In this document: positions 26,584 to 39,100 of the stretch, in pieces | Position numbering within the stretch: the stretch's first letter is position 1 | Layout: every line of letters begins with the position of its first letter | Assembly: GCA_900466005.1 (NCBI GenBank) | Contig: UEGQ01000001.1 | Coordinates: 186,001 to 250,000 of the forward strand | Source: Hyphomicrobiales bacterium | GTDB lineage: Bacteria > Pseudomonadota > Alphaproteobacteria > Rhizobiales > Rhizobiaceae | Direction: 5' to 3' | Length of the DNA stretch: 64,000 nt | Translations under genes and position numbers: made by a program | The notes under the pieces: model-generated | The model's input: the letters and a program-made list of their open reading frames with translations, nothing else | The model's database searches: none | Told to the model about the DNA's origin: nothing

Positions 26584-27560
26584 ATGTATCGCCCGCCGCT
26601 CGCACGCCTGGTAGCGTTCGCTCTGATCTTCTCCGCCTCCGCTGCGGCCGCAGAAACCCTGCGGGTCCAACCAGTGACCATTCCCGAATGGAAGGCCGTC
26701 TACGGGCGCGTCGAAGCTCGCGACAGCGTGCCGGCGCGCGCGCGGATCGGCGGCACTGTCGTCGATCTCAAGGTCACGGAAGGCGACAGCGTCTCGACCG
26801 GCGATGTCATCGCGACCGTTCGAGACGACAAGATCGAATTCCAGATCGCGGCGATCGACGCGCAGCTCCTCGGTCTCAAGGCATCGCTCGACAATGCCCA
26901 GGCCGAGCTGGCGCGTGGTGAAGAGCTGATCAAGCGCGGTGTGACCACCGCCCAGCGACTCGACGCGCTGCGCACGCAGGTGGACGTCGTTCGCAACCAG
27001 ATCGCAGCGGCCGAAGCGCAGCGTTCGGTGATCGTCCAGCAGGGCAAAGAGGGCTCGGTGCTCGCACCGACCACCGGGAAGGTCCTGACGGTTCCCGTGA
27101 CCCGCGATACCGTCATCATGGCCGGGGAGACGGTCGCGACCATCGGCGGCGGCGGGTTTTTCCTGCGACTTGCCGTACCTGAGCGCCACGCCGACCTCCT
27201 TAAGGAAGGCGCTACGATCGAGATCGACGGGACGACCGGCGATCATCGCACGGGACGCCTTGCGAAGATCTATCCCGAAATCGACAATGGCCGCGTCATC
27301 GCAGACGTGGAAGTCGATGCGCTCCCGACCAACTTCGTCAACAAGCGCCTGCTGATCCGTCTACCCGTCGGAGAACGGCAGGCTCTGCTGATTCCGCAAG
27401 CCGCAGTCACCAGCCGCTACGGCGTCGACTACGTCACCGTGAAGAGCGGAGAGGCTACCGCAGAACGCACTGTCGTTACAGCCAAGCCGATCACCTACGA
27501 AGGCGCGTCGATGACGGAAATCCTGACCGGCATCCGGGTCGGTGACGAGGTTGTACTGCC

Positions 27561-27564
<4 letters not shown>
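26584..27564 (+). CDS. RND efflux periplasmic adaptor (HlyD/MFP family)
   Basis: A 326-residue membrane-fusion protein. The signal peptide is MYRPPLARLVAFALIFSASA, ending at AAAAET. The body shows the lipoyl half-motifs (ARIGGTVVDLKVTEGDSVST and VLAPTTGKVLTVPVTRDTVI) around a coiled-coil hairpin (about 80-140), then beta-barrel segments. It links the inner-membrane pump to an outer-membrane channel, which is not encoded here. Rhizobial pumps often recruit a TolC encoded elsewhere. The stop overlaps the RND gene start by 4 bp (ATGA). Confidence 0.92.
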
Positions 27565-30761
<3,197 letters not shown>

Positions 30762-30777
30762 GACGCCCGAACGATAA

Positions 30778-30819
30778 AAGCAAACGCCCGCAAAACGACT
30801 GTTTTGCGGGCGTTTGCTT
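30778..30819. terminator. Strong bidirectional terminator
   Basis: A perfect 19-bp inverted repeat with a GACT loop. Left arm 30778-30796 starts AAGCAAACGCCCG and right arm 30801-30819 ends CGTTTGCTT. It lies between the convergent RND pump and amidohydrolase genes. T/A runs at the stem bases allow function on both strands. Confidence 0.92.
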
Positions 30820-30844
30820 ATTCAACGGCGCGATCAGGCGCAGG

Positions 30845-32008
30845 TCATTTGGTCGGAAGCCAGGCCTCTGCAAGCTCGACCCAGAAGCTCGTACCGATCG
30901 GCAGAATGTCATCGTTGAAGTCGTAACGGGGATGATGCAGCGGCGGATCATCGGGGGTTCGCTGAGTACCCACGAAGAAATAAGTGCCCGGCCTCGCCTG
31001 CAGCATGTACGCGAAGTCTTCGCTGCCCATGGTCGGTCGCTCCATCTCGATGATCTTGTCAGGTCCCGCAAAGCGCTCCGCGAGCGCCCGTACGAAATCG
31101 GTTTCGGCCTTGTGGTTTATGGTGGCGTTGTAACCGCGCTCGTAGACAACGGTCGCCGTCATGCCGTAGCTGGCCGCCTGACCCTCCGCGATCCCGCGAA
31201 CCCGCTGCTCGAGCTGGTCCCGTACCTTGGCATCGAAGGATCGGATGCTGAGCAGCATTTCGGCACGCTCCGGGATGACGTTGCTGGCACCGCCGGCGTG
31301 AAATGCGCCGACCGTCACAACAGTCGGATCAAGCGGATGGACATTGCGGGAAACGATCGTCTGCAGCGCCATGATGATACTGGCGCCGGCGACGATGGGA
31401 TCGGCCGTGTCTTGCGGTTCGGCGCCGTGGCCACCGCGACCGTTGACCGTGATCTTGCACTCGTCGACAGCCGCCATGATCGGTCCGTCACGAAAAGCGA
31501 AGTGGCCGAAAGGGATCGTGGGGTCATTGTGGAGAGCGAAGACCGCATCGCACGGAAATCTATCGAAGAGACCATCTTCGATCATCAGCCTGGCTCCGCC
31601 GAAATTCTCCTCCGCCGGCTGGAAGATCAGATGCACCACACCGTTGAAATTCTTCCGCTCTGCGAGAATTTTCGCGGCACCGAGCAGCATGGCGGTATGG
31701 CCGTCATGTCCGCAGGCGTGCATTACACCCGGATTCCTGCTCTGGTATTCGGCACCGGTTTCTTCGAGGATCGGCAGCGCATCGAAATCGGCGCGTATGC
31801 CAATGTTCCTGCCGCTGCTTCCGTTGCGAAGCGTCGCGACGACGCCGGTCTTCGCGAGCCCACGCGTAACCTCATAACCCATGGCAACAAGCTGAGCCGC
31901 GACATAATTGGACGTCTCGAACTCGGAAAGGCCGATTTCGGGATGCTGGTGCAGATAGCGTCGCGTTGCCACGATCTCGGGCATGTAGTTCGAAAAGCGT
32001 ATCGTCAT
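30845..32008 (-). CDS. M20D-family amidohydrolase (hippurate hydrolase-like)
   Basis: A 387-residue metallopeptidase of the HipO/AbgA/IAA-amino acid hydrolase group, cleaving N-acyl or indole amide conjugates. Visible: ATRRYLHQHPEIGLSEFET, the metal motif MHACGHDGHTAMLLGAAKIL, FQPAEENFGGARLMIEDG, DGPIMAAVDECKITVNGRGG and MGSEDFAYMLQARPG. I chose the ATG at 32008 because MTIRFSNYMPEIVATRR matches family starts; the frame is open to 32137. Divergent from the BetI-like gene, 183 bp apart, so that regulator may control it. Confidence 0.9.
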   Translation of the reverse strand: MTIRFSNYMPEIVATRRYLHQHPEIGLSEFETSNYVAAQLVAMGYEVTRGLAKTGVVATLRNGSSGRNIGIRADFDALPILEETGAEYQSRNPGVMHACGHDGHTAMLLGAAKILAERKNFNGVVHLIFQPAEENFGGARLMIEDGLFDRFPCDAVFALHNDPTIPFGHFAFRDGPIMAAVDECKITVNGRGGHGAEPQDTADPIVAGASIIMALQTIVSRNVHPLDPTVVTVGAFHAGGASNVIPERAEMLLSIRSFDAKVRDQLEQRVRGIAEGQAASYGMTATVVYERGYNATINHKAETDFVRALAERFAGPDKIIEMERPTMGSEDFAYMLQARPGTYFFVGTQRTPDDPPLHHPRYDFNDDILPIGTSFWVELAEAWLPTK

Positions 32009-32191
32009 CGTTTCACCGGCTGTTGATCGAAGGGGGAAATCCGGACGCATGCGGCGTTTCCGGTCGACGAGGTGGTGGTTTCCGGGCGCAAAAAATCGAC
32101 CGGAGAGGAGTGGCAAGTTTTGCACTTGTTCTGTCATTCTTCAAGCGTATAACCGGCTTCCGAAGCCAGTCGGCGCTCGAGGAATCTTCAA

Positions 32192-32905
32192 ATGGCGGAG
32201 AAAGAACCTATCCATCCGGAGCAGGAAACGCCCGCTCGACGGAGCTTCCATCGTGCTGGGGAAGCTGAGCGGCGAAAGGCCCTGATTCAGGCAGCCCTCG
32301 ACTGCATCAGCGAATATGGATTGGAAGGCGCTACGGTTCGGCAGATTGCCGCGAGAGCTGGCGTGACCGGCGGCCTCATCCGCCACTATTTCTCCGGCAA
32401 GGACCAGATGCTAGAGGCAGCCTACCGCGAAATCATGGACACGATGAGTTCGGCGGCCTTCCATGCACTGGAACACGCTGGCGACAGTGCACGGGTACGC
32501 CTGCACGATTTCATTGTCGCAAACCTGACGCCCCCAGTCACGGATCCCCGCACGATGTCGCTCTGGGCGGCCTTCATCAGTCACGTCCGGGTCGATCCGG
32601 GTTTTGCGGAGATCCAGCGCGAAAACTACCTGGCCTATCTGGCCGTCCTTCAGCAACTGGTGGAGAAATTCCTCGCGGAAGCCGGGCGGCCGGCCACCGC
32701 GGAAACCTGTCGAAAGCTTGCGATCGCGATCAACGGGATGATCGACGGCCTTTGGCTCGAAGGTTCCTTGGCAGACGACCTCTTCGAGGACGACCCTCTG
32801 CCCGGCATCGCCCTTGCAGCGGTGGAATTGCTTCTTGGAGGCCTGAGCCTTTCGGAGGAACATGGCACTGACTCTGAAACGTCCGGGGAAACGTCCGGGC
32901 GCTGA
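32192..32905 (+). CDS. TetR/AcrR regulator, BetI-like
   Basis: A 237-residue repressor. The N-terminal helix-turn-helix is at about 25-75 (RKALIQAALDCISEYGLEGA, then TVRQIAARAGVTGGLIRHYF). The C-terminal part (about 90-215) shows the BetI C-terminal pattern (VDPGFAEIQRENYLAYLAVL, LAIAINGMIDGLWLEG). BetI senses choline; here no betABC genes adjoin, so the ligand is likely different. The acidic, Ser/Thr-rich C-terminal tail (EEHGTDSETSGETSGR) is unusual. Divergent from the M20D hydrolase. The ribosome site is GAGG 9 nt before the ATG. Confidence 0.9.
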   Translation: MAEKEPIHPEQETPARRSFHRAGEAERRKALIQAALDCISEYGLEGATVRQIAARAGVTGGLIRHYFSGKDQMLEAAYREIMDTMSSAAFHALEHAGDSARVRLHDFIVANLTPPVTDPRTMSLWAAFISHVRVDPGFAEIQRENYLAYLAVLQQLVEKFLAEAGRPATAETCRKLAIAINGMIDGLWLEGSLADDLFEDDPLPGIALAAVELLLGGLSLSEEHGTDSETSGETSGR

Positions 32906-32930
32906 AGCAACGCAACAAGGAGAGCGATCA

Positions 32931-32963
32931 ATGAATCGCGTCACCCGCACGTCAACGCAATAG
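32931..32963 (+). CDS. Possible 10-codon leader peptide or gene remnant
   Basis: AAGGAGA lies 7 nt upstream of an ATG that opens only 10 codons (MNRVTRTSTQ, then TAG). It begins 25 bp past the tetR stop. The ribosome site is better than most in the window, which suggests a real or formerly real start. It could be a leader peptide, the remnant of a lost downstream gene, or chance. The 274-bp region before ndvB otherwise shows no gene. Confidence 0.2.
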   Translation: MNRVTRTSTQ

Positions 32964-33179
32964 CTCTTGGCTACCGCTTTGAAATAAGGCATAAAAAAGC
33001 CCATTTTCCCGTAGAGGGCAGTCTATCTCCGTCTAGGTCCAGTTTTCTTTCACCAGCGTCATTCGCCAGCGGCTTGAAGTTCGGCATCGGAACATGAGCA
33101 AGGCCGTCGTGTTGACGCGCCGGGGATAGAGGCAGGTCAGGACAGTCCGGCAATCATCTTTCTGACAGAACTCGAGAAT

Positions 33180-36100
33180 ATGTCCCTACCCATGACGTCG
33201 CTCACCTCGTCGCGCGAATTCGAGACAAAACAGATCGATCACAACGATTCGATCCGCGCTGCCTACTTCTCGAACGAAGAACTTTGCGAAAGCGCAGCAG
33301 CACTCGCTCGCGACGGTGCCAACGAGCTGCCGGCGCTCTTCGCCTTCGACTTCTTCGCGCGCCACAAGGAAAACGAACGGGAGATCCTGCGGGTCTACCG
33401 GGCAACCGCCGCCGACGTCGAAAACGGCGCGACGATCACACCTGCGGCCGAATGGTTGCTCGACAACCACTACATCATCGAAGAGGCTATCCAGGAGGTC
33501 CGCCGGGATTTCCCGCGTCGGTTCTATCGACAGCTACCGACAATGAAGATCGGGGAACACGAAATCCCCCGCACCATGGCGCTCGCCTGGCTTTATGTCG
33601 CCCACACCCACAGCACGGTGTCTCAGGAAAGCATGACCGCGTTGGTCGAGGGCTTTCAGTCGTCGCAGACGCTTGAGATCGGCGAACTGTGGGCTCTGCC
33701 GTCCATCGTCCGGTTCGTCCTGATCGAAAACCTCCGACGGATTTCGACCCGCGTCGACCGCTCGCGCCGGATGCGGCGAAAGGCAAACGAGATTGCGGAC
33801 GAAGTAATCCGCCTCAACGACCCCGCCGCTTGCAAGGAACTCTTCAGTCGCATCGAACCGCTAGCGGAGGACAATACCTTCGCGACCCAGTTCCTCTATC
33901 GCATGCGGAACGGCTCGCAGGATACGAGTTTCGCAGTCAATTGGCTGGAGGAACGCCTGGAGCGTTCCGGCCGCACTGCGGACGAGGCGTTGACGGCAGA
34001 GCACAATCGGCTGTCATCCGGTAACGTCACCACCGGCAATATCGTCAAGAGCCTTCGTGAAATCGACGACAAGGAGTGGTCTGTCTGGGTCGAGCAGGTT
34101 TCGCAGGTCGACAAGATCCTCGGCCAGCATACCGACTACCACGAACTTGATTTCGGCTCGCGCAACGCCTACCGCAACACGATCGAGCGCCTCGCCCGCC
34201 GTTCCGAAAAGACCGAGATCGAGATTGCGCAACTCGCAATCGACATGGCGGCCGAAGCCGCCCGCGATCCCGCAAGCGTCGATGCACAATCCAATGTCGG
34301 CGGCTTCCTCGTAGGATCGCAGCGCTACCGCCTCGAGCAGGCGATCGGCTACCGTCCGCCACTGCACCTGCGCGTCGCCAATCTCGTGCGCCGCATGAAC
34401 TGGATGGCGATCGCTATTCCCGTGGTCGCCATCACCATCGCGGTACTGGCGGCGGTTGGCTGGTTCCTCGCCGGGGCCGGGCTTTCGTCCCCGCTGATCT
34501 TCGTTTTGCTTCTGATGCTGTCATTGCCGGCCTCCGAAGGCGCGACCGGCCTTTTCAACACGCTGGTCACCTTTGTCGTCAAGCCGGCCCGCCTTACCGG
34601 CTACGAATTCAAGGAAGGCATCCCGGAGGATGCGCGCACGCTGGTCGTGGTGCCGTGCCTTATCGCAAAGCGTGACGATGTCGATGAGCTCATTCGCAAT
34701 CTCGAGGTGCACTATCTCACGAACCCCCGTGGCGAAATATCTTTCGCCCTGCTCAGCGACTGGCGCGACAGCCCGGTCGAAGAGACGCCCGCAGATCTCG
34801 AAATCCTCGAATATGCAAAGCGCGAAGTAGCGAACCTCAGCGCCCGATACGCCCACGACGGCAAGACGCGTTTCTATCTCCTTCACCGGCGCCGGCTCTT
34901 CAACCCGGCCGAGGGCGTCTGGATGGGCTGGGAGCGCAAACGCGGCAAGCTGCACGAGCTCAATCTCCTGCTACGAGGGGACCGCGATACGACTTACCTA
35001 CCGGGCGCCAACATCGTACCGGAAGGCGTCCAGTACGTCATGACGCTCGACGCGGACACCCGCCTCATGCGCGACGCGGTGACCAAGCTCGTCGGCAAGA
35101 TGCATCACCCGATCAATCGGCCGGTCCACGATCCGGAGACGGGCCGGGTCGTCAGCGGCTACGGCGTACTGCAGCCCCGCGTGACACCGTCGCTGACCAC
35201 CGGCGAAGACGCTTCGGTCTTCCAGCGCGTTTTCTCGATCAACCGCGGCGTCGATCCCTACGTCTTTACCGTATCCGACGTCTATCAGGACATCACCGGC
35301 GAGGGCACTTTCACCGGCAAGGGCCTCTATCATGTCGATGCCTTCGAGCGGGCACTAAAAGGTCGAATCGACGAGAATGCGGTTCTCAGCCACGATCTGC
35401 TCGAAGGGTCGATGGCACGGTGTGCGCTCGTTACGGACGTCGAACTCGTCGAGGACTTCCCGACTCGATACGAAGTCGAGATTTCCCGCCAGCACCGTTG
35501 GGCGCGCGGCGACTGGCAACTCCTCCCCTATATCTTCGACCCATCGCGCGGCATCACCGCGCTCGGGCGCTGGAAGATGGTCGACAACCTTCGCCGCTCT
35601 CTGACTCCGATGGCATGGTTCCTGGCATCGGCGATCGGCTGGTACGCCATGACCCCGGTCGGGGCGGCGATCTGGCAGCTCCTGCTGATCTTCTGCATCT
35701 TCGTTGCGCCGACACTCTCACTGCTTTCGGGCCTCGTTCCGCGCCAGACCGATATCGTGCCGAAGGCGCACTTCCAGTCGCTCTGGTCGGAGGTTCGGTC
35801 CGCCAATGCCCAAGTTGCCCTCCGCATCGTCTTCATCACCGATGCGGCATGGATGATGGGCGATGCGATCGTCCGTTCCCTCTATCGCCTCTTCGTCAGC
35901 CGCAAGCTCCTGCTCGAATGGCGCACCGCCGGCAGCATTCAGTCGGTCGCTCAGGGCAATATACTGACCTACTACCGTTCGATGCGTCACGCGCCGGCGC
36001 TCGCGCTCGCGGCGATCGGCCTTGCCTCGTTGTCCGGCAATTACGGCTTCCTCATCGGCCTGCCGTTTGCCACCTTCTGGCTCCTGTCGCCCGTTGTCGC

Positions 36101-39100
36101 CTGGTATGTCAGTCAATCGGCCGAGACCGAGGATCGCCTGTTCGTGCCTGAAGAGGTGACGATCGAGCTACGCAAGATCGCTCGCCGGACCTGGCGCTAC
36201 TACGAAGCGTTCGTAACGGCCGACGACAACTATCTGCCACCCGACAACTTCCAGGAAACGCCGGAGCCGGTTCTCGCCCGCCGCACCTCGCCGACGAATA
36301 TCGGCGTCTATCTGCTTTCGGTCGTCTCGGCCCGCAATTTCGGCTGGATCAGTTTCGAACAGACGATCGAGCGGCTCGAGCAGACGATCGCGACCGTCGA
36401 GAAGATGGAGAAATTCCGCGGTCACCTCTACAACTGGTATTACACCGACACACTGAAGACACTCGGTCCGCGTTACATCTCAGCCGTCGACAGCGGCAAT
36501 CTCGCCGGCCATCTCATAGCCGTTTCGTCCGCCTGCCGGGAATGGGCCGAGGCACCGTCGGCCCACCTGCAGGGCAATCTCGATGGCATCGGCGATGTCG
36601 GTGGCATCCTTCTGGAAGCGCTTGCCGAACTGCCGGATGATCGCAAGACCGTGCGCCCACTGCGCCGCCGGCTCGAAGAGCGTATCAACGGCTTCAACAA
36701 CGCGCTTGCCGCCGTCAAGCGCGAGCACGAATTCGCATCCATCCGGGTCATCAATCTGGCGGTACTCGCGCGCGACATCCAGAAGCTCGCCTCGAACCTC
36801 CACCACGAGGTGCGTTCCGAACAGAGCAGCGAGGTTACCCGCTGGACGGAAGCACTGGTCAGGGCTTGCGAGGCGCACATCTCCGACAGCACGTTCGACC
36901 TTTCCAATATCGAACCGCTCCGTCAGCGGCTTGCGACCTTGCGCGACCGCGCCCGTGATGTCGCCTTCTCGATGGACTTCGGCTTCCTGTTCCGTCCCGA
37001 ACGGCGCCTTCTATCAATCGGTTATCGGGTCGACAGCCGTGAACTGGACGAAGCCTGCTACGATCTGCTGGCCTCGGAAGCCCGCCTGACAAGTCTTTTC
37101 GCTATCGCCAAGGGAGATCTCCCGACCGAGCACTGGTACCGTCTCGGCCGCCAGGTCGTACCGATCGGCGCCCGTGCCGCCCTGATTTCCTGGTCTGGCT
37201 CGATGTTCGAATATCTGATGCCGCCGCTTGTGATGCAGGAGCGACAAGGTGGTATCCTTAACCAGACGAACAATCTCGTCGTCCGGGAGCAGATGAACCA
37301 CGGTAAGCGTCTCAACATTCCCTGGGGCATTTCGGAAGCCGCCTTCAATGCCCGCGACCACGAATTGACGTATCAATATACCAATTTCGGGGTCCCGACC
37401 CTCGGACTGAAGCGCGGCCTCGGCCAGAATGCGGTCATTGCGCCCTACGCATCGATCCTGGCCAGCCAGTACTTCCCGAAAGCTGCTCTGGAGAACCTCG
37501 AGCGGTTGCGCAAGCTCGGTGCACTGGGTGCCTACGGCTTCCACGACGCCGTCGACTTCACGCCCACCCGCGTGCCCGAAGGAAAGACCTGCGCGGTCAT
37601 CTACAACTACTATGCCCACCATCACGGCATGTCGATCGCGGCCATTGCCAACGTGGCCTTCAACGGGCACCTGCGCGAGCTCTTCCATTCCGATCCGGTG
37701 ATCGAAGCGGCGGAACTCCTGTTGCAGGAGAAGGCCCCACGCGAAATCCCTGTCATGAGTGCGAAATACGAACCCCAGACACCCGGAAAGGGTCAGGCCG
37801 ATCTCCTGCGGCCGGAGATTCGCACGATCGTGGATCCCGCGACGAAGGATCGCGAACTGGCCTTCCTGTCGAACGGACACTACTCGGTCATGCTCACGGC
37901 GACCGGCTCCGGCTTCTCGCGCTGGAACGGTCAGGCCGTTTCGCGCTGGAAGGCAGATCCGACCGAGGATCGCTGGGGAACCTTCATATTCTTGCGCGAC
38001 ATGGGAAGCGGCGAGTGGTGGTCGACCACGGCGACGCCCCGGCGCGCCGAAGATGAGAAGACCAAGACGATCTTCGGGGACGACAAGGCGGAATTCTTCA
38101 AGACCGTCGGAGACATCTCGAGTTCCGTCGAGTGCATCGTGGCGACCGAACACGACGCCGAAGGTCGTCGTGTCACGCTCCTCAACACCGGACCCGAGGA
38201 CAGGTTCATCGAGGTGACGTCCTACCTCGAACCCGTCCTTGCCTATGAAGACGCGGACAATGCCCACACGGCATTCTCGCGGATGTTCATCAAGACCGAG
38301 TTCGGCCGCCGCCGTGACGTCATCCGTGCAGAGCGCAACAAGCGCAGCCCCTCCGATCCGGACATCTGCGTCGCTCACCTCGTGGTCGACAATGCCGGCC
38401 CCGGCCGCCCGACAGAATTCGAAACGGACCGGCGCAAGTTCCTCGGCCGTGGCCGCAGCCTTGCCAATGCCGCAGCCTTCGATCCGGGGGCGACGCTCTC
38501 CGGAACGGAAGGCTACACCCTCGATCCGGTTCTCAGCTTGCGCCGGGTCGTGCGCGTGCCCTCCGGCAAGAAGGTCAGCGTGATCTTCTGGACCATCGCG
38601 GCACCGAGCCGACCGGAGGTGGACCGGGCGATCGAGCGCTACCGTCACCCCGACGCTTTCAGCCACGAACTGGTGCACGCCTGGACGCGTGCCCAGATCG
38701 AGTTGCGGCACATCGGCATCACCTCGCAACAGGCCGCCGCGTTCCAGCATCTCGGTCGCTATCTGGTCTACCCAGACAATCACCTGCGTGCTGACCCAGA
38801 GACCGTCAGGACGGGGCTCGCTTCGCAGCCCGCGCTGTGGCCTTTGGCGATTTCGGGAGACTTCCCGATCTTCGCCTTGCGGATCAACGACGACATGGAC
38901 ATGGAGATCGCACGCGAAGCGCTCAGCGCGCTCGAATTCCTGCGCCGCCGTGGCGTCGTCGCCGATCTGGCGGTCATCAACGAACGCGCAACCTCCTATG
39001 CGCAGGACATGCAACACGCATTGGAACGGCTTGCCGAAAACTTGCGTTACCGCCAGGCGGATGGTGGTCGGCAGCACGTGTTCACTGTGCGCAACGACCT

